7,963 nucleotides of DNA from M3007 sp035299505. Its GTDB lineage: Bacteria; Bacteroidota; Bacteroidia; Chitinophagales; Saprospiraceae. The stretch covers positions 1 to 7,963 of the forward strand of contig DATGWL010000103.1 in the NCBI GenBank assembly GCA_035299505.1, in the 5' to 3' direction. A program made the position numbers and the translations under genes. The notes beneath the pieces were generated by a model that worked only from the letters and a program-made list of their open reading frames with translations, was not told the DNA's origin and made no database searches. Of this stretch, positions 1-5,628 are shown in pieces. Position 1 is the first letter of the stretch. Every line of letters starts with the position of its first letter.

Positions 1-338
1 AGGTGGTGCTATTGGGCGAAAACCAGCAGGAGCGACTGGCCATAGATGCTGCCGATATTGCGTTCCTGGAGGCTCAGGACAATTATGTGCAGGTACATTA
101 CCTGGAAAATGGAGCGCATAAAAGCAAGCTGCTTCGGGCCACGCTCCGGAAAATGGAAGAAAGTCTGGCCGAATTTCCTGCTTTTTTCCGCTGCCACAGA
201 ACTTACCTGGTCAATTTTGACCGCGTGGAGAAGGTGAGCGGAAATGCGCAGGGCTACCGGCTTCACCTGACTGGTTTTGCAGAAACAGTTCCGGTTTCCA
301 GAAGCCTGAACGAGGAAGTTAAAAAGCGATTGGAGTAG
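1..338 (+). CDS. LytTR-family DNA-binding regulator, 3' end only
   Basis: The reading frame is open at the left edge of the window (first full codon at base 3) and ends at TAG 336-338, so only the last 111 or so residues are present. They form a nearly complete LytTR DNA-binding domain. The recognisable pattern is an I-A-F-L-E-A-Q-D-N-Y-V strand, an L-R-x-T-L-x-x-M-E helix, then F-x-R-C-H-R-T-Y-L-V-N-F, a G-Y-R-L-H-L strand and a closing V-P-V-S-R-S segment. LytTR proteins bind promoter repeats and are usually the output domain of a two-component response regulator; some are fused to membrane segments instead. The N-terminal part that would decide between these is outside the window, so the input signal and any partner kinase are unknown. 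The GTG at base 3 is not a credible start because the domain begins almost at once. No link to the downstream peptidase is visible. Confidence 0.88.
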   Translation, partial: VVLLGENQQERLAIDAADIAFLEAQDNYVQVHYLENGAHKSKLLRATLRKMEESLAEFPAFFRCHRTYLVNFDRVEKVSGNAQGYRLHLTGFAETVPVSRSLNEEVKKRLE

Positions 339-369
339 CTCCAGTCATCTGGTTATGTGCAAATCTCGC

Positions 370-378
370 TACCTTGCG
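370..378 (+). promoter_or_regulatory. Weak candidate -7 element for the C1 peptidase gene
   Basis: The bases TACCTTGC at 370-377 resemble the Bacteroidota -7 consensus TAnnTTTG and lie 33 bp before the peptidase ATG, which would give a leader of about 27 nt. No convincing TTTG element is found 19-21 bp upstream. This is a suggestion based on position and partial motif match only. Confidence 0.22.
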
Positions 379-410
379 GCCTTCAATCATAATAAGCTAC
401 CGAATTTGAT

Positions 411-1706
411 ATGAGAAAATCCCTGGCATTTTTGCTTTTCCTGGCCTTTTTTACGGCCGTTTCAGCTCAAAATACACCTTACGAGTTCAAAGAACATCGT
501 CGCCTGAATGCCACACCGGTGAAGAATCAGGCACAAACCGGCACCTGCTGGGCTTTCAGCGCCCTTTCGTTCCTGGAAAGTGAGGCCTTGCGTATGGGTA
601 AAAAAGACGTTGATTTGTCGGAAATGTTCGTAGTGCGGAATATCTACCGCCAGAAGTGCGAAAACTACATTCGCCGGCAGGGCAACGCCCAGTTCAGCGA
701 GGGCGGTCTGGCGCACGATGCCCTGAATGCCATTGCGCAATACGGCATTGTGCCGGAAAGCATCTATCCGGGCCGGAAAGATCCTTCAGCGCCTTTTAAC
801 CACGGAAAAATTGAAAAAACACTCCGCAACCTTTGCCAGGACTTTGTAAAACAAGGCAAAGAAGGTAAACTGGATGCGGATTGGATTAACAAAATTGAAC
901 AGGCGCTGGATGATGAGTTTGGCAAAGTACCCACCAAGTTCGACTATGCGAACGTGGTTTTCACCCCAACCTCTTACCGCGATTACCTGGGTATAAAACC
1001 GGAAGATTACGTTACCGTTACGTCCTTCTCTCATCACCCGTTTTGGAGCAAATTCATCCTCGAAGTCCCCGATAACTGGTCGAACGGCGCCATGTACAAC
1101 GTTCCGCTGAGCGATATGATGCGTTGTGCCAAAAACTCCATCGAGCTGGGCTACACCGTGGAATGGGATGCCGATGTGAGCAACGAAGGATTTTCTGCCC
1201 AAAATGGTTTGGCCATTGCCCCTGCAGCCCAGATGAAAGACAAAGACGCTGTGGCAGTGAGCAATACCTTTAAAATATGGGAGCCCGAAACCAAAATAAC
1301 CCAGGAACTGCGCCAGCAGTTGTTCGACCGCCAGGTAACCACGGACGATCACCTGATGCACATTGTGGGCCTGCTGGATGAAACCCATTCCGGCCTGTAT
1401 TATGTGGTGAAAAACTCCTGGGGCGAGGTATCCGATAAAAAAGGATACGTGTATTGTTCCGAGGCATACATGCGCCAGAACACCATTTCCTTTACCGTGC
1501 ATAAAGATGCCATTCCGGATGATATTGCCAAACGCCTTGGCCTGAAAGAAGGAGACGTTACGATTGAGAAAAACGATACCAGAGCGCGCCCTGGTCGCTC
1601 TCCGGAAATGGATTTGAAAGCCTCCCCAACCCTGAAAACAGCGCCGGCGCAGAAAACTCTGACGCCCGCCTCGAAAGCGCCAGCGAAAAAATCTTCAGAC
1701 AATTAA
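411..1706 (+). CDS. Exported C1 (papain-fold) cysteine peptidase, bleomycin hydrolase/PepC-like
   Basis: This is a 431-residue protein. Residues 1-19 form a signal peptide with a hydrophobic L/F-rich core and an AVSA-Q cleavage site, so it is likely periplasmic or outside the cytoplasm. The papain catalytic set is complete: oxyanion Gln40 in PVKNQ, nucleophile Cys46 in TGTCWAFS, His314 in D-D-H-L-M, and Asn335 in VKNSWGE. The long stretch between Cys and His (about 268 residues) is typical of the C1B bleomycin hydrolase/aminopeptidase C branch rather than of papain itself. The D-H-L-M spacing also matches that branch's T-H-A-M motif. Residues from about 385 to 431 form a Lys/Pro/Ala/Thr/Ser-rich tail of low complexity that looks disordered and is not a T9SS sorting domain. 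Family members cleave peptides, often as aminopeptidases in hexameric cages; the substrate here is unknown. The ATG at 411 is supported by the signal peptide directly behind it. gcvT follows after 37 bp and could be read through from the same transcript, though the functions are unrelated. Confidence 0.9.
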   Translation: MRKSLAFLLFLAFFTAVSAQNTPYEFKEHRRLNATPVKNQAQTGTCWAFSALSFLESEALRMGKKDVDLSEMFVVRNIYRQKCENYIRRQGNAQFSEGGLAHDALNAIAQYGIVPESIYPGRKDPSAPFNHGKIEKTLRNLCQDFVKQGKEGKLDADWINKIEQALDDEFGKVPTKFDYANVVFTPTSYRDYLGIKPEDYVTVTSFSHHPFWSKFILEVPDNWSNGAMYNVPLSDMMRCAKNSIELGYTVEWDADVSNEGFSAQNGLAIAPAAQMKDKDAVAVSNTFKIWEPETKITQELRQQLFDRQVTTDDHLMHIVGLLDETHSGLYYVVKNSWGEVSDKKGYVYCSEAYMRQNTISFTVHKDAIPDDIAKRLGLKEGDVTIEKNDTRARPGRSPEMDLKASPTLKTAPAQKTLTPASKAPAKKSSDN

Positions 1707-1743
1707 CAGGTTGAGCCCAACCATATAAAGCATACGCATCAAC

Positions 1744-2871
1744 ATGAAATCCACACCTCTAACGGAAAAACACATTGCCCTGGGGGCAAAAATGGCAGAA
1801 TTCGCCGGCTACAATATGCCTATCTCGTATTCTACCATTACAGACGAACACCATGCCGTTCGCAAAGCGCTTGGCGCTTTTGATGTAAGCCACATGGGCG
1901 AGTTTATTGTGCGTGGTAAAGACGCTACAGCTTTTCTGCAAAGCGCCACCAGCAACGATGTGTCTAAACTGAAACCCGGCCAGATTCAATATTCCTGCAT
2001 GCCCAATAAAAAGGGAGGCATTGTTGATGATTTGCTGGTATACCGTTTGGATGATGCTCCGGAAATGATTGTTGAAGGCGAACAGTCTTATATGCTGGTG
2101 GTAAATGCCAGCAATGAAATCAAGGATTGGCGCTGGCTCAAGCGTTTGGCGCGTGGGTTTCAGGTCAAAATGCAGAATATCTCTGCCAAAACAGGTCTGA
2201 TTGCCGTGCAGGGGCCTAAAGTGGTAGACGCTTTGAAAAAACTCACAGACGTTGACCTGGGAAGCATTGAGTACTATTCTTTCCGCAGGGGTAAGTTTGC
2301 CGGATGTAAAAATGTGATCATTTCTGCCACGGGTTACACCGGTTCAGGCGGTTTTGAGATCTATGCCCGCAACAAGGACATTGCCAAAATCTGGGATAAA
2401 ATTTTCAAAGCAGGCGAAAAACACGGCATCAAGCCTTGCGGACTCGGCGCCCGCGATACCCTCCGTCTGGAAATGGGATACTGCCTGTACGGCAACGATA
2501 TTGACGATAAAACAAGCCCAATCGAAGCAGGTTTGGGTTGGATCACCAAGCTGAACAAGGCTGCTGATTTCCCGTCCAAAGCTAAATTCCAGAAGCAAAA
2601 AGCAGAAGGCGCGAAACGTCGCCTGGTAGGTTTTGTGCTGGATGGCGAGCGCCGGGTGCCACGCCATGGTTACGAAATTGAAAGCCGCCGTGGCGCGAAA
2701 ATCGGGGTGGTAACTTCCGGAACCCATTCTCCAACACTGGATAAGCCCATTGGTACCGGCTATGTAAAAACGAAATACGCAGAACCGGGGTCCAAAATTT
2801 CCATTGTTGCAGGTGGAAAGAAGCTGGATGCGATAGTAACCAAGCTTCCGTTCGTGGAGCCGGGCGTGTAG
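1744..2871 (+). CDS. gcvT: Aminomethyltransferase, glycine cleavage system T protein
   Basis: This 375-residue protein matches the family in length and pattern throughout. The T protein takes the aminomethyl group carried on lipoylated H protein, releases ammonia and passes the one-carbon unit to tetrahydrofolate as 5,10-methylene-THF in the cytoplasm. Recognisable blocks are the N-terminal TPLTEKHIALGAKMAEFAGY (residues 4-23), FDVSHMGEF (46-54), GGIVDDLLVY (91-100, holding the conserved catalytic Asp pair), GYTGSGGFEIY (197-207, folate-pocket loop), GARDTLRLEMG (235-245) and SPIEAGLGW (258-266). The GYTG-S-GG form differs from the GYTG-E-DG of enterobacteria, and similar forms are usual in Bacteroidota. 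The start at 1744 places the family N-terminal block four residues in. The genes for H and P proteins are not nearby, as is common in this phylum. The gene is intact. Confidence 0.97.
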   Translation: MKSTPLTEKHIALGAKMAEFAGYNMPISYSTITDEHHAVRKALGAFDVSHMGEFIVRGKDATAFLQSATSNDVSKLKPGQIQYSCMPNKKGGIVDDLLVYRLDDAPEMIVEGEQSYMLVVNASNEIKDWRWLKRLARGFQVKMQNISAKTGLIAVQGPKVVDALKKLTDVDLGSIEYYSFRRGKFAGCKNVIISATGYTGSGGFEIYARNKDIAKIWDKIFKAGEKHGIKPCGLGARDTLRLEMGYCLYGNDIDDKTSPIEAGLGWITKLNKAADFPSKAKFQKQKAEGAKRRLVGFVLDGERRVPRHGYEIESRRGAKIGVVTSGTHSPTLDKPIGTGYVKTKYAEPGSKISIVAGGKKLDAIVTKLPFVEPGV

Positions 2872-2885
2872 TACGCTTGAAACGA

Positions 2886-2964
2886 TTCCTTTCGGGGCTG
2901 TAGGCCGTTGGCCAAGGAAAGATATTTTAGATTGTTAAAATCTTCGTTCCTTTACGCCCCGAAA
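2886..2964 (+). promoter_or_regulatory. Nested inverted repeats between gcvT and accB, possible structured leader or 3' end
   Basis: The 129-bp gap between gcvT and accB contains several mutually compatible complementary segments. TTTCGGGGC (2890-2898) pairs with GCCCCGAAA (2956-2964). Inside it are the small hairpin GGCC-GTT-GGCC (2903-2913), then AAGGAA (2914-2919) with TTCCTT (2947-2952), then AGAT (2920-2923) with ATCT (2940-2943) closing an A/T-rich loop. A competing pairing exists because TTCCTT also occurs at 2886-2891, directly before the outer arm, and can pair with the same AAGGAA. No T-tract follows, so it is not a standard intrinsic terminator. It could be the gcvT 3' end, an accB leader that switches between two folds, or a decayed mobile palindrome. 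No known riboswitch class was recognised. Confidence 0.35.
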
Positions 2965-3000
2965 TAACAGAAAATTGCATATTCTCAACCTGCCAGTCAT

Positions 3001-3504
3001 ATGGATTTTAACCAGATTCAAGAACTCATCCGCATGGTGAGTAAGCACAAGATCTCTGAATTCAGCCTCAAAGAGGGTGATTTCAAGCTTGTTATTCGCA
3101 ATCAGGGCACCTCTGCAGAAGGTGTAGCGCCTGTGGTTGTAGCGGCTCCCCAGCCGGTTATGACCATGCCGGTGGCTGCTCCTGCCCCTGTGGCCGCCCC
3201 TGCTCCTGCTGCAGCTACGCCAAAAGCAGAAGCCCCTGCAGCACCGGCCTCTGACGACTCCAAACTCATTGCCATCAAATCTCCCATGGTTGGCACGTTT
3301 TACCGGAGCTCAGGCCCGGATAAACCACCTTTCGTCAAAATCGGAGACACGGTAGATGCAGGCACCAAAGTTTGCATCATCGAAGCCATGAAACTCTTCA
3401 ACGAAATTGAATCGGAAGTAAAAGGTAAAGTGGTGAAAATACTGGTAGAGGACGCCTCTCCGGTTGAATACGAACAGCCACTTTTCCTGGTTGAACCAGC
3501 CTGA
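3001..3504 (+). CDS. accB: Biotin carboxyl carrier protein of acetyl-CoA carboxylase
   Basis: This 167-residue protein carries biotin between biotin carboxylase and the carboxyltransferase in malonyl-CoA synthesis, the first committed step of fatty acid synthesis. It has the usual three parts. A short N-terminal region (about 1-36) begins MDFNQIQELIRMV and is likely used for complex assembly. An Ala/Pro-rich flexible linker follows (about 40-85, with several PAP and AAP repeats). The C-terminal biotinyl domain (about 88-167) contains SPMVGTFYRSSGPDKPPFV and the biotin attachment motif EAMK with Lys131. The K-L-F-N-E-I-E sequence after it is the normal form. The ATG at 3001 puts the family N-terminus exactly at residue 1. 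accC begins 8 bp after the stop, so the two are cotranscribed. The TGA is followed at once by an in-frame TAA. Confidence 0.97.
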   Translation: MDFNQIQELIRMVSKHKISEFSLKEGDFKLVIRNQGTSAEGVAPVVVAAPQPVMTMPVAAPAPVAAPAPAAATPKAEAPAAPASDDSKLIAIKSPMVGTFYRSSGPDKPPFVKIGDTVDAGTKVCIIEAMKLFNEIESEVKGKVVKILVEDASPVEYEQPLFLVEPA

Positions 3505-3512
3505 TAAATACA

Positions 3513-4862
3513 ATGTTTAAAAAAATACTCATTGCCAACCGGGGGGAAATAGCCCTGCGCGTGATCCGGACCTGTAAAGAGATGGGCATCAAAACGGTGG
3601 CGATCTATTCAACTGCCGACCGCGACAGCCTGCACGTGCGTTTTGCCGACGAAGCAGTTTGTATCGGTCCGCCGGCTTCCGCTGAAAGCTATCTCAACGT
3701 TCCGCGTATCATGGCAGCTGTTGAAATCACCAATGCCGATGCTATTCACCCGGGTTATGGCTTTTTGTCGGAAAACGCTGCTTTTGCAGAAGTTTGCAAA
3801 CAATACGGCGTAAAATTTATCGGCCCTACTCCGGATCAGATTCGGGCCATGGGCGATAAAATTACCGCTAAAGACACCATGCTGAAGGCGGGCGTTCCAT
3901 GCGTGCCTGGCACCGAGGGTCTGCTCACCGATGTAAAAGCCGGTTTGAAACTGGCTGCTGAAATCGGTTATCCCGTTATCCTTAAAGCCACAGCAGGTGG
4001 CGGTGGTAAAGGGATGCGTATTGTTTGGAAACCGGAAGAGTTTGAAAACCAATGGGATACCGCCCGCAGGGAAGCCAAAGCGTCTTTCTCCAACGACGGT
4101 ATTTACATGGAAAAATACATTGAGGAACCACGCCACATTGAAATTCAGGTGGCCGGCGACCAGTTTGGCAAAGCTTGTCACCTCTCCGAACGCGATTGCT
4201 CCATTCAGCGTCGTCACCAAAAACTGGTTGAGGAAAGCCCGTCGCCCTTCATGACGCCTGAACTTCGGGAGAAGATGGGTGAAGCGGCCATTAAGGCCTG
4301 CAACGCCATCAACTATGAAGGGGTGGGTACCATAGAATTCCTGGTAGATAAGTACCGGAATTTCTATTTCATGGAAATGAATACTCGTATTCAGGTGGAG
4401 CACACGGTAACCGAGGAAGTGATTGATTTTGACCTGATTAAGGAGCAAATCAAGATTGCTGCAGGATTGCCTATTTCCGGTAAAAACTACTTCCCGGAAA
4501 TGCACGCCATCGAATGCCGTATCAACGCGGAAGATCCATTCAACGATTTCCGTCCAAGCCCGGGTAAAATCACTTCTTTCCACTCGCCTAAAGGTCATGG
4601 CGTACGGGTAGATACCCATGTATATGCCGGATACACCATTCCGCCATACTACGATTCCATGATTGCCAAGCTCATCTGCCGCGCGCGCACCCGCGACGAG
4701 GCCATCAAAAAGATGGAACGCGCCCTGGATGAATTTGTGGTAGAAGGCGTAAAAACAACCGTTCCGTTCCACCAGCGACTCATGCGCAACAAAGATTTCC
4801 AGGAAGGGAATTTCCATACCGGATTCCTGAATACCTGGGATTTCAAGAGCATTGAGCTGTGA
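3513..4862 (+). CDS. accC: Biotin carboxylase subunit of acetyl-CoA carboxylase
   Basis: This 449-residue ATP-grasp enzyme uses ATP and bicarbonate to carboxylate the biotin on the AccB carrier. It has the normal full length for a stand-alone biotin carboxylase. The N-terminal domain opens with FKKILIANRGEIALRVIR (2-19) and contains HPGYGFLSENAAFA (79-92). The ATP-grasp part shows Lys116 in MGDK, Lys158 followed by the glycine-rich loop AGGGGKGMR (161-169), and HLSERDCSIQRRHQKLVEE (223-241). The metal-binding and catalytic run MEMNTRIQVEH has Glu288, Asn290, Arg292 and Glu296. The C-terminal domain includes HAIECRINAEDP (331-342) with Arg336. No residue expected to be catalytic is missing. 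The carboxyltransferase genes accA and accD are not in the window; separate placement is common. The ATG at 3513 has an A/T-rich upstream sequence and no Shine-Dalgarno site. Confidence 0.97.
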   Translation: MFKKILIANRGEIALRVIRTCKEMGIKTVAIYSTADRDSLHVRFADEAVCIGPPASAESYLNVPRIMAAVEITNADAIHPGYGFLSENAAFAEVCKQYGVKFIGPTPDQIRAMGDKITAKDTMLKAGVPCVPGTEGLLTDVKAGLKLAAEIGYPVILKATAGGGGKGMRIVWKPEEFENQWDTARREAKASFSNDGIYMEKYIEEPRHIEIQVAGDQFGKACHLSERDCSIQRRHQKLVEESPSPFMTPELREKMGEAAIKACNAINYEGVGTIEFLVDKYRNFYFMEMNTRIQVEHTVTEEVIDFDLIKEQIKIAAGLPISGKNYFPEMHAIECRINAEDPFNDFRPSPGKITSFHSPKGHGVRVDTHVYAGYTIPPYYDSMIAKLICRARTRDEAIKKMERALDEFVVEGVKTTVPFHQRLMRNKDFQEGNFHTGFLNTWDFKSIEL

Positions 4863-4896
4863 TGGGACGTTAGACTGTTGGATTTTTAGACGTATA

Positions 4897-4967
4897 GATT
4901 GGGTTCTTGTTATTTAGTGTCGGGGCGACTGCCAGTCACCCCGACACTAAACAACAAGAACCCAATC
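4897..4967. repeat. Long imperfect palindrome (34-nt arms, 3-nt loop) downstream of accC
   Basis: The left arm 4897-4930 and right arm 4934-4967 are reverse complements at 32 of 34 positions, separated by GCC at 4931-4933. The palindrome starts 34 bp after the accC stop. The two mismatches are A4912/C4952 and C4926/A4938. Both would be G-U wobbles if the opposite strand were transcribed. No T-tract follows the right arm, and the stem is much longer than needed for an intrinsic terminator. It may still end or stabilise the accBC transcript, but an independent REP/MITE-like palindrome is equally possible. It shares no obvious sequence with the array that follows. Confidence 0.75.
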
Positions 4968-5085
4968 GGCATTATGGCATTAACGAATTGCTTTTAACTC
5001 AGATGGGGGGATTAAGTCCAATGCAATTTCGCTAATAGCAACGGCGGAGCGAGATGACTGTGCCTGGGAGTAGTATTGACCCTTA

Positions 5086-5219
5086 AATCAACGTGAGTTG
5101 TCATCCCGGGAACCGGGACCTACACAAGCCAGATGGCGTGTTTATGCCCATGACAAAAAAACTGTGCGAAGCCGGGCTTGTGTAGGTCCCGCTGCGCGGG
5201 ATGACAACCCACGTTGATT
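5086..5219. repeat. Palindrome core, long form (unit 1)
   Basis: This is a 134-bp core with nested inverted repeats. The outer arms 5086-5108 and 5197-5219 pair at 22 of 23 positions, with A5096 facing a C. The inner arms GGGACCTACACAAGCC (5115-5130) and its exact complement (5175-5190) pair at 16 of 16. Two small GC hairpins can form beside them: CCCGG-GAA-CCGGG (5105-5117) and CCCGC-TGC-GCGGG (5188-5200). A third hairpin, GGCGT-GTTT-ATGCC (5135-5148), lies in the inner loop. Folded as single-stranded nucleic acid this gives a cloverleaf or four-way junction. The GC hairpins and the ends of the longer stems overlap, so alternative pairings compete. Confidence 0.85.
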
Positions 5220-5293
5220 AAGCATTCAATGCAATGTTGTCAACCATCACGGCGGAGCGAGATGACTGTGCCTGAGAGTAGTATTGGCCCTTA

Positions 5294-5344
5294 AATCAAC
5301 GTGAGTTGTCATCCCGGGAACCGGGATGACAACCCACGTTGATT
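5294..5344. repeat. Palindrome core, short form (unit 2)
   Basis: This is a plain hairpin with arms 5294-5317 and 5321-5344 (24 nt, one A/C mismatch) around the loop GAA. Compared with units 1 and 3 it lacks exactly 83 bp between two copies of CGGGA (5114-5118 and 5197-5201 in unit 1), which have become one copy at 5322-5326. This fits a slippage or recombination deletion between 5-bp direct repeats. The reverse, an insertion with a 5-bp target duplication into the short form, cannot be excluded from one locus. Confidence 0.85.
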
Positions 5345-5417
5345 AAGCATTCAATGCAATTTTGCAACCATCACGGCGGAGCGAGATGACGGTGCCTGAG
5401 AGTAATATTGGCCCTTA

Positions 5418-5551
5418 AATCAACGTGAGTTGTCATCCCGGGAACCGGGACCTACACAAGCCAGATAGCGTGTTTATGCTCATGACAAAAAAACTGTGCG
5501 AAGCCGGGCTTGTGTAGGTCCCGCTGCGCGGGATGACAACCCACGTTGATT
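5418..5551. repeat. Palindrome core, long form (unit 3)
   Basis: This is the same 134-bp structure as the unit 1 core. The outer arms are 5418-5440 and 5529-5551, and the inner arms are 5447-5462 and 5507-5522. It differs from unit 1 at two bases only: A5467 instead of G, and T5480 instead of C. These two bases face each other in the inner-loop hairpin (5467-5480), so a G-C pair is replaced by an A-T pair and the fold is kept. Confidence 0.87.
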
Positions 5552-5592
5552 AAGCATTCAACGCAATTTTGTCAACCATCACAGCGGAGCGA

Positions 5593-5625
5593 ATTGCCAG
5601 AAGAAAATCACCATTGCTATTTTTG
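5593..5625 (+). promoter_or_regulatory. Candidate Bacteroidota promoter of the methyltransferase gene
   Basis: The sequence ATTG (5593-5596), 21 bp of spacer and TATTTTTG (5618-5625) match the phylum-specific TTTG-N19-21-TAnnTTTG pattern, with a full match in the -7 element. It lies directly after the last piece of the repeat array, so the gene seems to have its own promoter just outside the repeats. Transcription would begin at about 5631, which would be just past the ATG at 5629 and would favour translation from the ATG at 5644 on this transcript. Confidence 0.5.
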
Positions 5626-5628
5626 CAC

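Larger units (their letters stand above)
5010..5592. repeat. Tandem array of three palindrome-containing units between accC and the methyltransferase gene
   Basis: This array explains most of the 766-bp gene-free stretch 4863-5628; no credible protein-coding frame was found there. Three direct units begin at the shared ACGGCGGAGCG (5041) or its copies at 5249 and 5373: unit 1 (5041-5248, 208 bp), unit 2 (5249-5372, 124 bp) and unit 3 (5373-5580, 208 bp). A diverged right-end-like segment precedes unit 1 (5010-5040: ATTAAG, then CAATGCAATTT). The start of a fourth unit (5581-5592, ACAGCGGAGCGA) ends where the methyltransferase upstream region begins. Each unit is a spacer plus a large palindrome. 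No transposase, spacer diversity or CRISPR-type repeat is present, so a REP/MITE-type non-coding element expanded by tandem duplication is the likeliest reading. The function is unknown. Confidence 0.85.

Noticed and set aside
341..352. CCAG-TCAT-CTGG hairpin after the LytTR gene as a terminator
   Set aside because: The stem is 4 bp with no T-tract, too weak to call.
786..1502. 238-codon open frame on the minus strand opposite the C1 peptidase
   Set aside because: It is antisense to a gene with all its catalytic residues, and its translation shows no domain; it is a shadow frame.
1709..1722. GGTTG-AGCC-CAACC hairpin between the peptidase gene and gcvT as a terminator
   Set aside because: The stem is only 5 bp and is followed by no T-tract; this is expected by chance.
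3609..4817. 402-codon open frame on the minus strand opposite accC
   Set aside because: It lies wholly antisense to a perfectly conserved accC, has no family resemblance, and arises from the codon bias of the real gene.
5041..5580. CRISPR array
   Set aside because: The units are 124-208 bp with conserved spacers and internal palindromes; there are no 25-40 bp repeats with unique spacers and no cas genes.
5569..5628. N-terminal extension of the methyltransferase from TTG 5569
   Set aside because: The codons come from the repeat array, the start is TTG, and a promoter-like element lies inside the stretch.
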